Notes: a model not told the origin generated them from the sequence alone. 21,447 nucleotides of DNA from an uncultured Oxalobacter sp. (GCA_934270705.1 CAKQQG010000026.1:1-21447), one strand, 5' to 3'. Shown: positions 1 to 7,421, numbered from the stretch's first letter. Program-made: numbers and translations.

Positions 1-856
1 GTGTAACCGGAACCCCTGTTCTTGCAGATGCTTCGAGAACGCGGCTGCGTTTCGATGGCGGTGCGGTAAAGCATAGCTCATAATCGTCACCACCAGTCAG
101 GGCGCATATCATGCGCCAGTCTTCGGTTTGACGTGCAAGGACAGAACTGACCGGCAAGGCGTCGGTATTGATCGTAGCGCCTACGCCGGATGCATCCAGA
201 ATATGTGTCAGGTCGCCGAGGAGTCCGTCAGAGATATCTAGTGCGGAATTGGCGGTTTTTCTTAGCGCCATGCCTAATGCGATGCGTGGAATCGGCGTAT
301 GCAAACGGGGCGAAACGGCGCTGAAATCTTCTCTGTCCAGTGTGATTTCATTACGGCAATGGGCGAGTGCCAACCGTGCGTCGCCGATCGTGCCGGAAAC
401 CCATATATCATCCCCGTATTCCGCGCGGTCACGACGAAGTGCGTACCCGATTGGAACTCGTCCGAATACCGTGATGCAGATATTGAGCGGACCTTTTGTC
501 GTATCGCCGCCGATCAACTCGCAATGACACAGGTTCGACAGTGAAAACATACCTTCCGAAAAAGATTTGAGCCATGTCTCATCAGGTGCCGGCAACGATA
601 GTGCAAGTGTGAAGGCAAGCGGTTCCGCGCCCATGGCAGCCAGATCGGACAAGTTGACCGCCAGTGATTTGTGCCCGAGTTGCCGTGGATCGGTATCCGG
701 AAAAAAATGGGTGCCCGAGACCAGCATATCCGTCGAAATGGCGATCTGCATCCCCGGAACAGGGGTCAGCAGGGCACAGTCGTCGCCAATTCCCAGTGAT
801 GCGTTACGGACGGGTTTCGTGAAATATTTGGCGATAAGATCGAATTCTGAAAGCAT
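1..856 (-). CDS. thiL: Thiamine-monophosphate kinase ThiL (3' end outside the window)
   Basis: ThiL phosphorylates thiamine monophosphate with ATP to give thiamine diphosphate, the last step of cofactor synthesis in the cytoplasm. Read on the minus strand, the frame is open from 856 to the window edge (285 codons; the family is about 320 residues, so only the C-terminal tail is missing). The family's metal and nucleotide motifs are visible in order: IGDDCALL (residues 23-30), STDMLVSGTHF (41-51), a GHKSLAVNLSDLAAMGAEP block, GGDTTKGP, LDISDGL and GGDDYEL. An ATG at 862 is in frame, but 856 is preferred because a GAG sits six bases upstream of it. The gene is divergent from the antiporter gene that begins at 1053. 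I see no TPP riboswitch upstream. Identification is firm; the exact start is slightly uncertain. Confidence 0.95.
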   Translation of the reverse strand, partial: MLSEFDLIAKYFTKPVRNASLGIGDDCALLTPVPGMQIAISTDMLVSGTHFFPDTDPRQLGHKSLAVNLSDLAAMGAEPLAFTLALSLPAPDETWLKSFSEGMFSLSNLCHCELIGGDTTKGPLNICITVFGRVPIGYALRRDRAEYGDDIWVSGTIGDARLALAHCRNEITLDREDFSAVSPRLHTPIPRIALGMALRKTANSALDISDGLLGDLTHILDASGVGATINTDALPVSSVLARQTEDWRMICALTGGDDYELCFTAPPSKRSRVLEASARTGVPVT

Positions 857-1052
857 GGTCATCTCAGTACAGAAAATTGTCGGACTTCTTGCATAATGAT
901 GCTATTGATGCCGCTCTAAAGCAAGACAATGGTAAACTGCTAGACTTAAGCTCTACCGATAGCCAACAAACCGGAAAACAGGCGGGTGATCCTGTATGCC
1001 AGGAGGCAGGCAGTGCTGATGATCGGTACTTTTCGTTACAGGGACTTGTCTG
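857..1052. other. Divergent intergenic region thiL / antiporter
   Basis: This 196-base stretch should hold the promoters of both divergent genes, but I find no convincing -35/-10 pair. It contains a consensus AGGAGG at 1001-1006, which lies too far upstream to serve the antiporter start at 1053. The AGGAGG is ideally placed (six bases) for a GTG at 1013 that opens a 21-codon frame ending in TGA at 1076-1078, overlapping the antiporter start in another frame. The AGGAGG also lies in a short potential hairpin (TGCC 997-1000 with GGCA 1005-1008). Confidence 0.35.
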
Positions 1053-2318
1053 ATGATGGATCACGTATCGTGGATTGAATATATTGCTGCAGCGCTGTTT
1101 TTTCTGGCACTGATTCATACTTTTTCCGCAAAATATTTCGTCAAGCTTGCGCAGCGTGAAAGTCGTCATGCCGGTGCATGGCTGATGCTGGGTGAAGTGG
1201 AAGTGGTATTCGGCTTCTGGGCCTTTATCCTGCTGGGATTCATGGCGATCGTCAACGGGTATGAAAAAGCGGTCGAGTATATGGATACCCGGGATTTTAC
1301 AGAGCCGCTGTTTGTTTTTGTCATTCTGGTTATTGCGGGGACGCGACCGATATTGCAGGCGGCGCAGTTGCTGATCGATTTGCTTGCGAAGGTCATTCCG
1401 TTACCCGAGACGGTCACTTATTACTTTCTGACACTGACGGTTGTGCCGCTGCTGGGATCGTTCATCACGGAACCGGCAGCCATGACACTGGCGGCCATCA
1501 TTTTGCGGGACCGGTATTTCTCCAAAAATATACCGGAAACCATGAAATATCTGACGATCGCGGTTTTGTTTGTTAACGTGTCGATCGGCGGTGTCCTGAC
1601 GTCCTATGCTGCACCGCCAGTGTTGATGGTCGCCGGCAAATGGGGGTGGGGAATGGATTTCATGCTGACGACGTTCGGCTGGAAGGCGGCTTTGGCTGTT
1701 TTCGTCAATGCACTGATCGCGTCATGGGTTTTCAGAAAGATCCTGGTCGGTATGGATGATCTCAAGGATGATTATGAAATCGGTCGTGTGCCACCTCTGG
1801 TGATGCTGATTCACCTGACGACACTGGTGCTGGTCGTGATATTCAGTCATCATCCGTTCGTTTTCATGGGGTTCTTCCTGTTGTTCCTGGGCTTTACGGA
1901 GGCTTATCACCGTTACCAGAGTCCACTGATGTTGCGAGAAGGATTGCTGGTCGCCTTTTTCCTGGCAGGACTGGTTGTGCTGGGAGGCATGCAAAAGTGG
2001 TGGCTGTCGCCCATTTTGTCCGGGCTGGACAGTCATACGTTGTTCGGTGGTGCGACGTTGCTGACGGCAATTACGGATAATGCGGCATTGACCTATCTGG
2101 GATCGCTGGTCGATGGTTTGTCGGATGCCAGCAAGTATGCACTGGTCGCCGGTGCCATTACAGGGGGTGGGTTGACAGTCATTGCCAACGCCCCCAATCC
2201 GGTCTGTTTCTCTTTGCTGAAAAACCATTTCGAACATCAGTCCATCAATCCACTGATGCTGTTTCTTTACGCGTTGCCGCCGACAATCATTGCCGCCTGC
2301 AGTTTCATGTTTCTGTAA
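1053..2318 (+). CDS. Putative Na+/H+ antiporter, polytopic membrane protein
   Basis: The 421-residue product is highly hydrophobic, with about 11-12 likely transmembrane segments (roughly 8-24, 43-66, 85-105, 120-150, 164-192, 205-225, 248-282, 298-318, 335-360, 363-385, 397-420). It resembles the PF07399 'putative Na+/H+ antiporter' family in length and in helix-breaking stretches such as GSFITEPAAMTLAA (about 133-146), SIGGVLTSYAAPPVLM and GGGLTVIANAPNPV. The ITEPA and NAPNP patterns are typical of the wider ion-transporter superfamily. The transported ion is not shown by the sequence. ATG 1053 follows AGGGA (1040-1044) at eight bases; ATG 1056 is an alternative. The gene stands alone between thiL (divergent) and dnaB (110 bases downstream). 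An NhaR-like regulator lies 4 kb away, but no link is proven. Membrane transporter: sure; antiporter: family-level inference. Confidence 0.75.
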   Translation: MMDHVSWIEYIAAALFFLALIHTFSAKYFVKLAQRESRHAGAWLMLGEVEVVFGFWAFILLGFMAIVNGYEKAVEYMDTRDFTEPLFVFVILVIAGTRPILQAAQLLIDLLAKVIPLPETVTYYFLTLTVVPLLGSFITEPAAMTLAAIILRDRYFSKNIPETMKYLTIAVLFVNVSIGGVLTSYAAPPVLMVAGKWGWGMDFMLTTFGWKAALAVFVNALIASWVFRKILVGMDDLKDDYEIGRVPPLVMLIHLTTLVLVVIFSHHPFVFMGFFLLFLGFTEAYHRYQSPLMLREGLLVAFFLAGLVVLGGMQKWWLSPILSGLDSHTLFGGATLLTAITDNAALTYLGSLVDGLSDASKYALVAGAITGGGLTVIANAPNPVCFSLLKNHFEHQSINPLMLFLYALPPTIIAACSFMFL

Positions 2319-2337
2319 GTGTGTCCAGAATGATCCC

Positions 2338-2381
2338 TTCCCGTATTGGGAATGTGCACGGTAAAAATGGATGCTTCCATT
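2338..2381 (+). terminator. Two weak hairpins after the antiporter gene
   Basis: TTCCC/GGGAA (2338-2342 with 2348-2352) and AATGGA/TCCATT (2366-2371 with 2376-2381, four-base loop) form short hairpins in the antiporter-dnaB gap. Neither is followed by a T-run, so intrinsic termination is doubtful and dnaB may be read through. Confidence 0.25.
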
Positions 2382-2428
2382 CTTGGTCAGCAAGAAAATT
2401 ATCTTGAGGATATCAGGAAGGTAGTATA

Positions 2429-3826
2429 ATGCGCGCAATGAATATGCAGTCCGATCCCCAGTTAGAATCTTTGCGCCTGCCGCCGCATTCGATCGAGGCG
2501 GAGCAGTCGGTATTGGGCGGTTTGCTTCTGGATAATTCCGCATGGGATCGTATTGCCGATTTCTTGCGGGATACGGACTTTTACCGGTTCGATCATCGCC
2601 TTATTTATCAGCATATCGACAAACTGATCAATGCTTCACGACCGGCTGATGTCATCACAGTCTATGAATCATTGCAGACTGTCGGCAAGGCCGAAGAAGT
2701 CGGAGGTCTGGCCTATCTGAACGCGCTGGCGCAAAATACGCCGTCAGCCGCCAATATCCGGCATTATGCACAGATCGTGCGTGATCGCGGGATTCTTCGC
2801 AGTCTGATTACCGTATCGGATGAAATTTCCGCCAGTGCCTTTCAGGCACAGGGTAAAGACGTCAAACAGATTCTGGACGAGGCGGAGTCCCGTATTTTCG
2901 CCATCGCCGAGGAAGGTTCCAGAGGAACGACAGGGTTCCAGGGCATCACGCCTTTGCTTTCGCAGGTCGTCGACAGGATCAATGAATTGTATGACCGTGA
3001 CAATCCCAACGATATTACCGGGGTTCCGACAGGTTTTATCGATCTCGACCGCATGACTTCCGGTTTGCAACCCGGCGATCTGATTATTGTGGCGGGCCGT
3101 CCATCGATGGGGAAGACCGCGTTTTCTCTCAATATCGGTGAACATGTCGCAATAGAAAGCGGTTTGCCTGTCGCGGTGTTTTCCATGGAAATGGGTGGGA
3201 CCCAGCTTGCCATGCGTATGCTGGGATCAGTCGGCAAACTTGATCAGCATCGCCTGAGGACCGGCAGGCTGGCGGACGAGGATTGGGAACGTTTGTCGTT
3301 TGCCATGGAAAAAATGCGTGAGGCACAGTTGTATATCGACGAATCGCCGGGATTGAACTGCAATGATTTGAGAAGCAGGGCTCGCCGGCTTGCCAGACAG
3401 TGCAGCAGGCTGGGTCTGATCATCGTCGATTATCTCCAGTTGATGACATCTGCATCCGGTGCGTCTTCGGAAAACCGTGCTACGGAGATTTCCGAGATTT
3501 CCCGTGGTCTGAAGGCGCTGGCAAAGGAATTGAATTGTCCGGTGATCGCACTGTCGCAGTTGAACCGTTCAGTCGAACAGCGCCCCAACAAGCGGCCCGT
3601 CATGTCTGATTTGCGTGAATCGGGTGCGATCGAACAGGATGCCGATCTTATTTTGTTTATTTACCGGGATGAAGTTTACAATCCCGACTCGCCCGATAAA
3701 GGAACGGCAGAGATCATTATCGGGAAACAGCGTAATGGCCCGATAGGCAATGTCAGACTGACTTTTCTCGGGCAATACACCAAATTTGACAACTATGCAG
3801 GCAGTGGGGGCATGTACGGTGAATGA
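2429..3826 (+). CDS. dnaB: Replicative DNA helicase DnaB
   Basis: DnaB is the hexameric 5'-3' helicase that unwinds DNA ahead of the replisome, loaded by DnaC- or DciA-type loaders and contacting primase. The 465-residue product has the usual length and architecture: an N-terminal helical domain opening with LRLPPHSIEAEQSVLGGLL (about 15-33), a linker helix near 165-190, and a RecA-like ATPase domain. Walker A is GRPSMGKT at 223-230, and the Walker B-like LIIVDYLQLM has its aspartate at 334. The DnaB-type ALSQLNRSVEQRP and SDLRESGAIEQDADL blocks follow. No intein is present. ATG 2429 has AGGAAG (2415-2420) eight bases upstream; downstream ATGs at 2438 and 2444 are possible. A perfect TATAAT (2425-2430) overlaps the start codon (see findings). 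In this genome dnaB is not preceded by rplI, unlike many bacteria. Confidence 0.98.
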   Translation: MRAMNMQSDPQLESLRLPPHSIEAEQSVLGGLLLDNSAWDRIADFLRDTDFYRFDHRLIYQHIDKLINASRPADVITVYESLQTVGKAEEVGGLAYLNALAQNTPSAANIRHYAQIVRDRGILRSLITVSDEISASAFQAQGKDVKQILDEAESRIFAIAEEGSRGTTGFQGITPLLSQVVDRINELYDRDNPNDITGVPTGFIDLDRMTSGLQPGDLIIVAGRPSMGKTAFSLNIGEHVAIESGLPVAVFSMEMGGTQLAMRMLGSVGKLDQHRLRTGRLADEDWERLSFAMEKMREAQLYIDESPGLNCNDLRSRARRLARQCSRLGLIIVDYLQLMTSASGASSENRATEISEISRGLKALAKELNCPVIALSQLNRSVEQRPNKRPVMSDLRESGAIEQDADLILFIYRDEVYNPDSPDKGTAEIIIGKQRNGPIGNVRLTFLGQYTKFDNYAGSGGMYGE

Positions 3827-3917
3827 TCATCGGTATCTGTTGCTGGCAATACGCGTATGCGGAAGGCCATACCCTGTTCATAGCCCGAACTGCCGGTACA
3901 AATGATGGGAAGCGATT

Positions 3918-4544
3918 ATGTTCGGACGTTTGATGCCTAAAGAAGAAAAATTCTTCGACTTGTTCAACCAGCATGCCGAATTTTGCGTAAAGGGTGCCAG
4001 AGAGTTGCACGAGCTTATGCAAGATTCCAGTCATATCGAAAGGCGATTGCATGCGATTGAAGGTCTTGAGAAACAGGCCGACAAAGTCACATATCATACG
4101 ATCGGCATTTTGCACAAAACGTTTATCACGCCGCTTGACCGTGAAGATATTCACCGTCTGATCACCAAGATGGACGATATTCTGGATCTGATGGAAGATG
4201 CGGCCCAGACAGTATCATTGTACGATATCCAGACCATCACACCGGAAGCCGTCCGCCTGGCAGAGCTGTGTCTGGGGTGTTGCGAAAAACTCAAGGATGG
4301 TGTTTCACTGCTCCATAACATGAACCACTCGCGTGAGATACTGGAAATATGCGAGGAAATCGACCGGCTGGAATCTGATGCAGATCATGTCATGCATGCC
4401 GCCTTGTCGAAACTGTTTCGTGATGAACCGGATGTCCGCAATCTCATCAAGCTGAAAGCCCTGTATGAGATTCTCGAAAATGTCACGGACATTTGTGAAG
4501 ATGTCGCCAATATCATCGAAGGGATCGTCGTCGAGAATGCCTGA
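3918..4544 (+). CDS. DUF47 family (PhoU-like) phosphate transport accessory protein
   Basis: The 208-residue, mainly helical cytoplasmic protein matches the DUF47/YkaA family (PF01865), which folds like PhoU and is usually encoded next to Pit transporters. The start MFGRLMPKEEKFFDLFNQHA is characteristic, and the body has heptad-like helices with many Glu/Asp/His residues, including an E-x3-D-x3-H pattern in EIDRLESDADHVMH near 150-163. PhoU-like proteins bind metal ions and modulate phosphate transport; the role here is inferred from family and context. ATG 3918 is preceded by GGGAAG (3907-3912) at five bases. The pit gene begins 65 bases downstream on the same strand, so the two probably form one transcript. 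I see no Pho box upstream, though the 91-base gap after dnaB was only inspected by eye. Confidence 0.9.
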   Translation: MFGRLMPKEEKFFDLFNQHAEFCVKGARELHELMQDSSHIERRLHAIEGLEKQADKVTYHTIGILHKTFITPLDREDIHRLITKMDDILDLMEDAAQTVSLYDIQTITPEAVRLAELCLGCCEKLKDGVSLLHNMNHSREILEICEEIDRLESDADHVMHAALSKLFRDEPDVRNLIKLKALYEILENVTDICEDVANIIEGIVVENA

Positions 4545-4609
4545 AGGCGACTTGCCGACTCTTGTGTTCCTGTATTCGTACCGTTATCAACTTCCTTAAA
4601 GTCAAATTC

Positions 4610-5617
4610 ATGCAAGCGATACATGTCAGTCTTTACGCGCTCATTCTGATTGTTGCCATGGCATTGATTTTCGATTTCATGAACGGATTTCATGATGCCG
4701 CCAATGCGATTGCCACCGTGGTTTCCACCGGTGTACTCAAACCGCATACTGCCGTTGCCATGACCGCTTTCATGAACTGTGTAGCTATTTTCGTATTCGA
4801 TTTGCATGTGGCGACAACGGTCGGCAAAGGGACAGTCGATCCGGCAATCGTCGATCATTATGTCGTGTTCGGTGCACTGGTCGGTGCGATCGGATGGAAT
4901 GTCATCACCTGGTATTACGGCATTCCTTCGTCATCATCCCATGCGTTGATAGGCGGCTTGATCGGGGCGGCGATCGCCAAGGCCGGTAGCGGATCGCTGA
5001 TCGCTTCCGGTATTTTCAAGATCATCGCGTTCATCGTCATTTCTCCGTTGCTGGGATTTTTGCTCGGTTCCATCATGATGGTCCTTGTTTCCTGGATTTT
5101 CGTGCGTTCGCAGCCACGCAATATCGATCGCTGGTTCAGACGCATGCAGCTGGTTTCAGCTTCGTTGTACAGCCTTGGGCATGGTGGTAACGATGCACAG
5201 AAGACGATGGGGCTTATCTGGATGTTGCTGATCGCATCCGGCTATGCGGCCGATAACGGTCATTTGCCGCTGTGGGTCGTTATTTCCTGCTACGGCGCCA
5301 TTGGTTTCGGTACACTGTTCGGCGGATGGCGTATCGTGAAAACGATGGGGCAAAAAATTACCAAACTCAAACCGGTTGGAGGATTCTGTGCAGAAACCGG
5401 TGGTGCCATGACGTTGTTTATCGCTACGGCGCTGGGTATTCCGGTTTCGACGACGCATACCATTACCGGGGCGATCGTCGGTGTCGGTTCTGCACAGAAA
5501 ACATCGGCTGTTCGCTGGGGTGTCGCAGGCAATATTGTCTGGGCATGGATACTGACGATTCCCGCTTCCGCTTTCATCGCCGCCATCGCATGGTGGGTCG
5601 GCACCAAATTCCTGTAA
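4610..5617 (+). CDS. pit: Inorganic phosphate transporter, Pit/PHO-4 family
   Basis: The product is a 335-residue inner-membrane transporter that imports inorganic phosphate (as a metal-phosphate complex or with a cation). The PHO-4 inverted repeat is visible: the N-terminal copy FMNGFHDAANAIAT (about 23-36) and the C-terminal copy GHGGNDAQKTMG (from about 190). Also present are the helix-rich SSSHALIGGLIGAAIAKAG and GIPVSTTHTITGAIVGVG blocks typical of the family. At least eight hydrophobic segments are evident. The frame opens earlier at a TTG (4562), but ATG 4610 gives the normal family N-terminus; it has no strong ribosome-binding site, which suits coupling to the upstream DUF47 gene. The substrate is inferred from family and from the DUF47 partner; the gene symbol is generic. 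Confidence 0.93.
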   Translation: MQAIHVSLYALILIVAMALIFDFMNGFHDAANAIATVVSTGVLKPHTAVAMTAFMNCVAIFVFDLHVATTVGKGTVDPAIVDHYVVFGALVGAIGWNVITWYYGIPSSSSHALIGGLIGAAIAKAGSGSLIASGIFKIIAFIVISPLLGFLLGSIMMVLVSWIFVRSQPRNIDRWFRRMQLVSASLYSLGHGGNDAQKTMGLIWMLLIASGYAADNGHLPLWVVISCYGAIGFGTLFGGWRIVKTMGQKITKLKPVGGFCAETGGAMTLFIATALGIPVSTTHTITGAIVGVGSAQKTSAVRWGVAGNIVWAWILTIPASAFIAAIAWWVGTKFL

Positions 5618-5631
5618 TGACAAGTTAAACG

Positions 5632-5653
5632 GCCGGTTGTCAGTCGAACCGGC
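5632..5653 (+). terminator. Hairpin after pit
   Basis: GCCGGTT (5632-5638) and AACCGGC (5647-5653) form a perfect 7-bp GC-rich stem with an 8-base loop, 15 bases after the pit stop codon. No T-run follows, so it may be a Rho-dependent end or a 3' stabilising hairpin. Confidence 0.4.
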
Positions 5654-5763
5654 AGCTGGCCAGTCTGATCTTGTGTCGCTGCCGGTATGATGGCGTGTCT
5701 GTACGGTCCGTCCTGCCTGTTTCCAGTATGTTTTGCGTTTGGCGTGTGCCTTTATATCACGTA

Positions 5764-5777
5764 TGGTATCGATACCA
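5764..5777. repeat. Perfect 14-bp palindrome
   Basis: TGGTATCGATACCA reads the same on both strands and lies alone in the gene-free region about 150 bases after pit. It resembles a dimeric transcription-factor operator, but no promoter or flanking gene start is near enough to assign it. Confidence 0.5.
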
Positions 5778-5983
5778 GAAAACACGCAAGGGCATCAGGG
5801 ATGTAGCCAGTGCGGTTACCTGTCATGCCATTTAAAGGTGACTTCGAAAAATGCGGGAAAACGGTATGGAACAGCGGCAGGTTTGACGGAAAAAAGAAAG
5901 CGAACCGGAAAGGATCGTATGCTGGTATCGCTACATCAAAATGTTGTCATACAAGACGGATGGTATCCCGTGTGCCGGGCATG

Positions 5984-6036
5984 TGCCAACGGTCAATCCT
6001 GAAGGTCCGGCAGACGATACGGATTCACCGTTGGCA
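5984..6036 (-). repeat. Long inverted repeat 3' of the hpf-like gene
   Basis: Arms at 5984-5999 and 6021-6036 pair in 15 of 16 positions, with a single C-C mismatch. The outer arm begins TGCCAACGGT and the inner part is AATCC/GGATT, leaving a 21-base loop. It starts seven bases after the minus-strand hpf stop codon. No T-run follows on either strand, so it is not a classical intrinsic terminator. A 3'-UTR stability element or structured small RNA is possible. Confidence 0.55.
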
Positions 6037-6043
6037 GAACAGG

Positions 6044-6400
6044 CTAGATCGCTAGAAACGGTTTGTTGAAATACAGCGGCAAGGTGTCATGCGGAATGGA
6101 TTTCGCCTTTGACATCGTTTTGTTCAAAAGTATCGAAGCGCGTCTGGTGGCACTGTCGATGGCACCTTTGACATCTGCTGCAAATTCAGTGACGACGATA
6201 GGGGACATGCCAGGCAGTACCAGCTGGATCAGGCAACGTTTTCTGAATCCGCTTTTGATACGGTTGGTATCTGACAAGCGAACCGTAATGTAATTGATGC
6301 TGTCCTGAGCATGGGACAACATCGTATTGAGACGTTCCATAATATATTCCTGTATGGCTTCGCCTGCCTTGATGCCTTTGGTGATGATGGTCGGTTCCAT
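6044..6400 (-). CDS. HPF/RaiA family ribosome-associated protein
   Basis: The 118-residue product fits the S30AE family of ribosome hibernation factors, which bind the 30S decoding region and silence ribosomes in slow growth. The visible pattern is an N-terminal strand-helix (about 3-35), a strand with ITVRLSDTN (about 39-47), RKRCLIQLVLPG (about 55-66) and a last helix with repeated alanines (about 75-95). The RCLI...PG block is typical of a short, solitary HPF/RaiA-like subgroup in beta-proteobacteria, distinct from the hpf gene beside rpoN. ATG 6400 is chosen because it gives a normal N-terminus and has AGGAG upstream, though at a long 11-base spacing. The gene is divergent from the NhaR-like regulator and has a good promoter (6439-6467). 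Family membership is likely; ribosome binding itself is inferred. Confidence 0.8.
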   Translation of the reverse strand: MEPTIITKGIKAGEAIQEYIMERLNTMLSHAQDSINYITVRLSDTNRIKSGFRKRCLIQLVLPGMSPIVVTEFAADVKGAIDSATRRASILLNKTMSKAKSIPHDTLPLYFNKPFLAI

Positions 6401-6438
6401 ATGTTTTTGTACTCCTGCCAGTAATGTGTTGCTATAAA

Positions 6439-6467
6439 GATATATTAAACAATGGAAGAATGTGCAA
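6439..6467 (-). promoter_or_regulatory. Sigma70-type promoter of the hpf-like gene
   Basis: On the minus strand TTGCAC (6467-6462) and TATATC (6444-6439) are separated by exactly 17 bases. Transcription would start near 6432, giving a leader of about 32 bases before ATG 6400. The site lies in the AT-rich divergent region shared with the NhaR-like gene. Confidence 0.55.
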
Positions 6468-6509
6468 AAAGAGAACATAATAGTAATGTTACTTCAAAAA
6501 AATAGAATG

Positions 6510-7421
6510 ATGAAAGCTTCCAGTCTGAATTATCGCCATTTGTATTATTTTTGGGTCGCAGCCAAGGAAGGGGGCGTAACACGTGCGGCAGAACGTCTGG
6601 GTGTTGCCGTACAGACAATCAGTATGCAGCTGGCATTGCTGGAAAAATCGATCGGCAAAACATTGTTTGCGCCACAGGGGCGGCGTCTGGTATTGACGGA
6701 AGCCGGAAGGGTTGCGTTGAACTATGCCGACCAGATTTTTTTGCTGGGGGAACAGTTGCAGGAAACGTTGGCCGAAGACGATGTCGGCAAGAGCTTGCGC
6801 CTGACGGTTGGCATATCCGATTCGTTGCCGAAAATGATCGCATATCGCCTTCTGGAGCCGGCATTGCAAATGCCGCAGTTTGTGCGTATGGAATGTTATG
6901 ACGGCACGTTTGAAACGTTGCTGGCCGATCTGGCGTTGCACAAGCTCGATGTCGTATTGACCGACCGGCCGACCAATGTCAAAAGCAGTCTCAGGGTGTT
7001 CAGCCATGAATTGGGAGACAGGGCGGTCTGGTTGTTCGGTACAGAGGATCTGGCAGAAAAATATCGTGACAATTTCCCGGAATGTCTCAATGGCGCGCCG
7101 GTTTTGTTGCCGACACGTAACAATGCGATCCGGATGCGTCTGGATCAATGGTTCGAGGTGAACAATATCCGTCCGTTTATCGCGGGCGAGTTTTCCGACA
7201 GTGCCTTGCTAAAGACATTTGGCCGTATTGGACTGGGTATGTTCCATGCTCCGATCGTGCTGGCCGATGAAATGAAAGACCAGTTCAGAGCGGTTCCGAT
7301 CGGTGAAATGAAGGGAGTTCGGGAGCAGTATTACGCCATCTCCGCCGAAATGAAAATCCGGCATGTCGCCGTCGAGGCCATTCTCGAGGCAAGGCGGAAA
7401 ATCATGGAAGAGGCAGATTGA
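6510..7421 (+). CDS. nhaR: LysR-type transcriptional regulator, NhaR-like
   Basis: The 303-residue protein has a LysR winged helix-turn-helix at its N-terminus (NYRHLYYFWVAAKEGGVTRA, about 7-26, through the recognition helix GVAVQTISMQLALLE) and an effector-binding domain from about 90 to 295. The HLYYFWVAAKEGG and LFAPQGRRLVLTEAGR signatures match NhaR, the regulator that in E. coli activates the nhaA Na+/H+ antiporter in response to sodium. ATG 6510 gives the family N-terminus MKASSLNY; ATG 6507 is adjacent, and ATG 6486 or GTG 6462 would add residues that the family lacks. No strong ribosome-binding site is seen. It is divergent from the hpf-like gene, and its last 20 bases overlap convergently with rsmA. 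Targets here are unknown; a putative antiporter gene lies 4 kb upstream. Confidence 0.82.
   Translation: MKASSLNYRHLYYFWVAAKEGGVTRAAERLGVAVQTISMQLALLEKSIGKTLFAPQGRRLVLTEAGRVALNYADQIFLLGEQLQETLAEDDVGKSLRLTVGISDSLPKMIAYRLLEPALQMPQFVRMECYDGTFETLLADLALHKLDVVLTDRPTNVKSSLRVFSHELGDRAVWLFGTEDLAEKYRDNFPECLNGAPVLLPTRNNAIRMRLDQWFEVNNIRPFIAGEFSDSALLKTFGRIGLGMFHAPIVLADEMKDQFRAVPIGEMKGVREQYYAISAEMKIRHVAVEAILEARRKIMEEAD

Larger units (their letters stand above)
5618..6043. other. Gene-free region between pit and hpf-like gene
   Basis: I find no supportable protein gene in these 426 bases. Two overlapping plus-strand frames (5733-6002 and 5810-6055) lack family resemblance and have unconvincing composition. 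The region holds the post-pit hairpin, a perfect 14-bp palindrome at 5764-5777, and a long inverted repeat at 5984-6036 just beyond the stop codon of the minus-strand hpf-like gene. Decayed gene remnants cannot be excluded. Confidence 0.5.

Noticed and set aside
857..1052. A TPP riboswitch upstream of thiL
   Set aside because: The conserved THI-box segments are not present on the minus strand of this gap.
1722..2543. A 273-codon minus-strand frame across the antiporter end and dnaB start
   Set aside because: It is antisense to two real genes, very rich in Gln and His, and resembles no known protein.
5156..5785. A 209-codon minus-strand frame over pit and the following gap
   Set aside because: Mostly antisense to pit, with composition typical of a shadow frame.
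5733..6055. Two small plus-strand frames (89 and 81 codons) in the pit-hpf gap
   Set aside because: They overlap each other in different frames, lack convincing ribosome-binding sites and family resemblance, and the second runs into the inverted repeat and the end of the minus-strand hpf gene.
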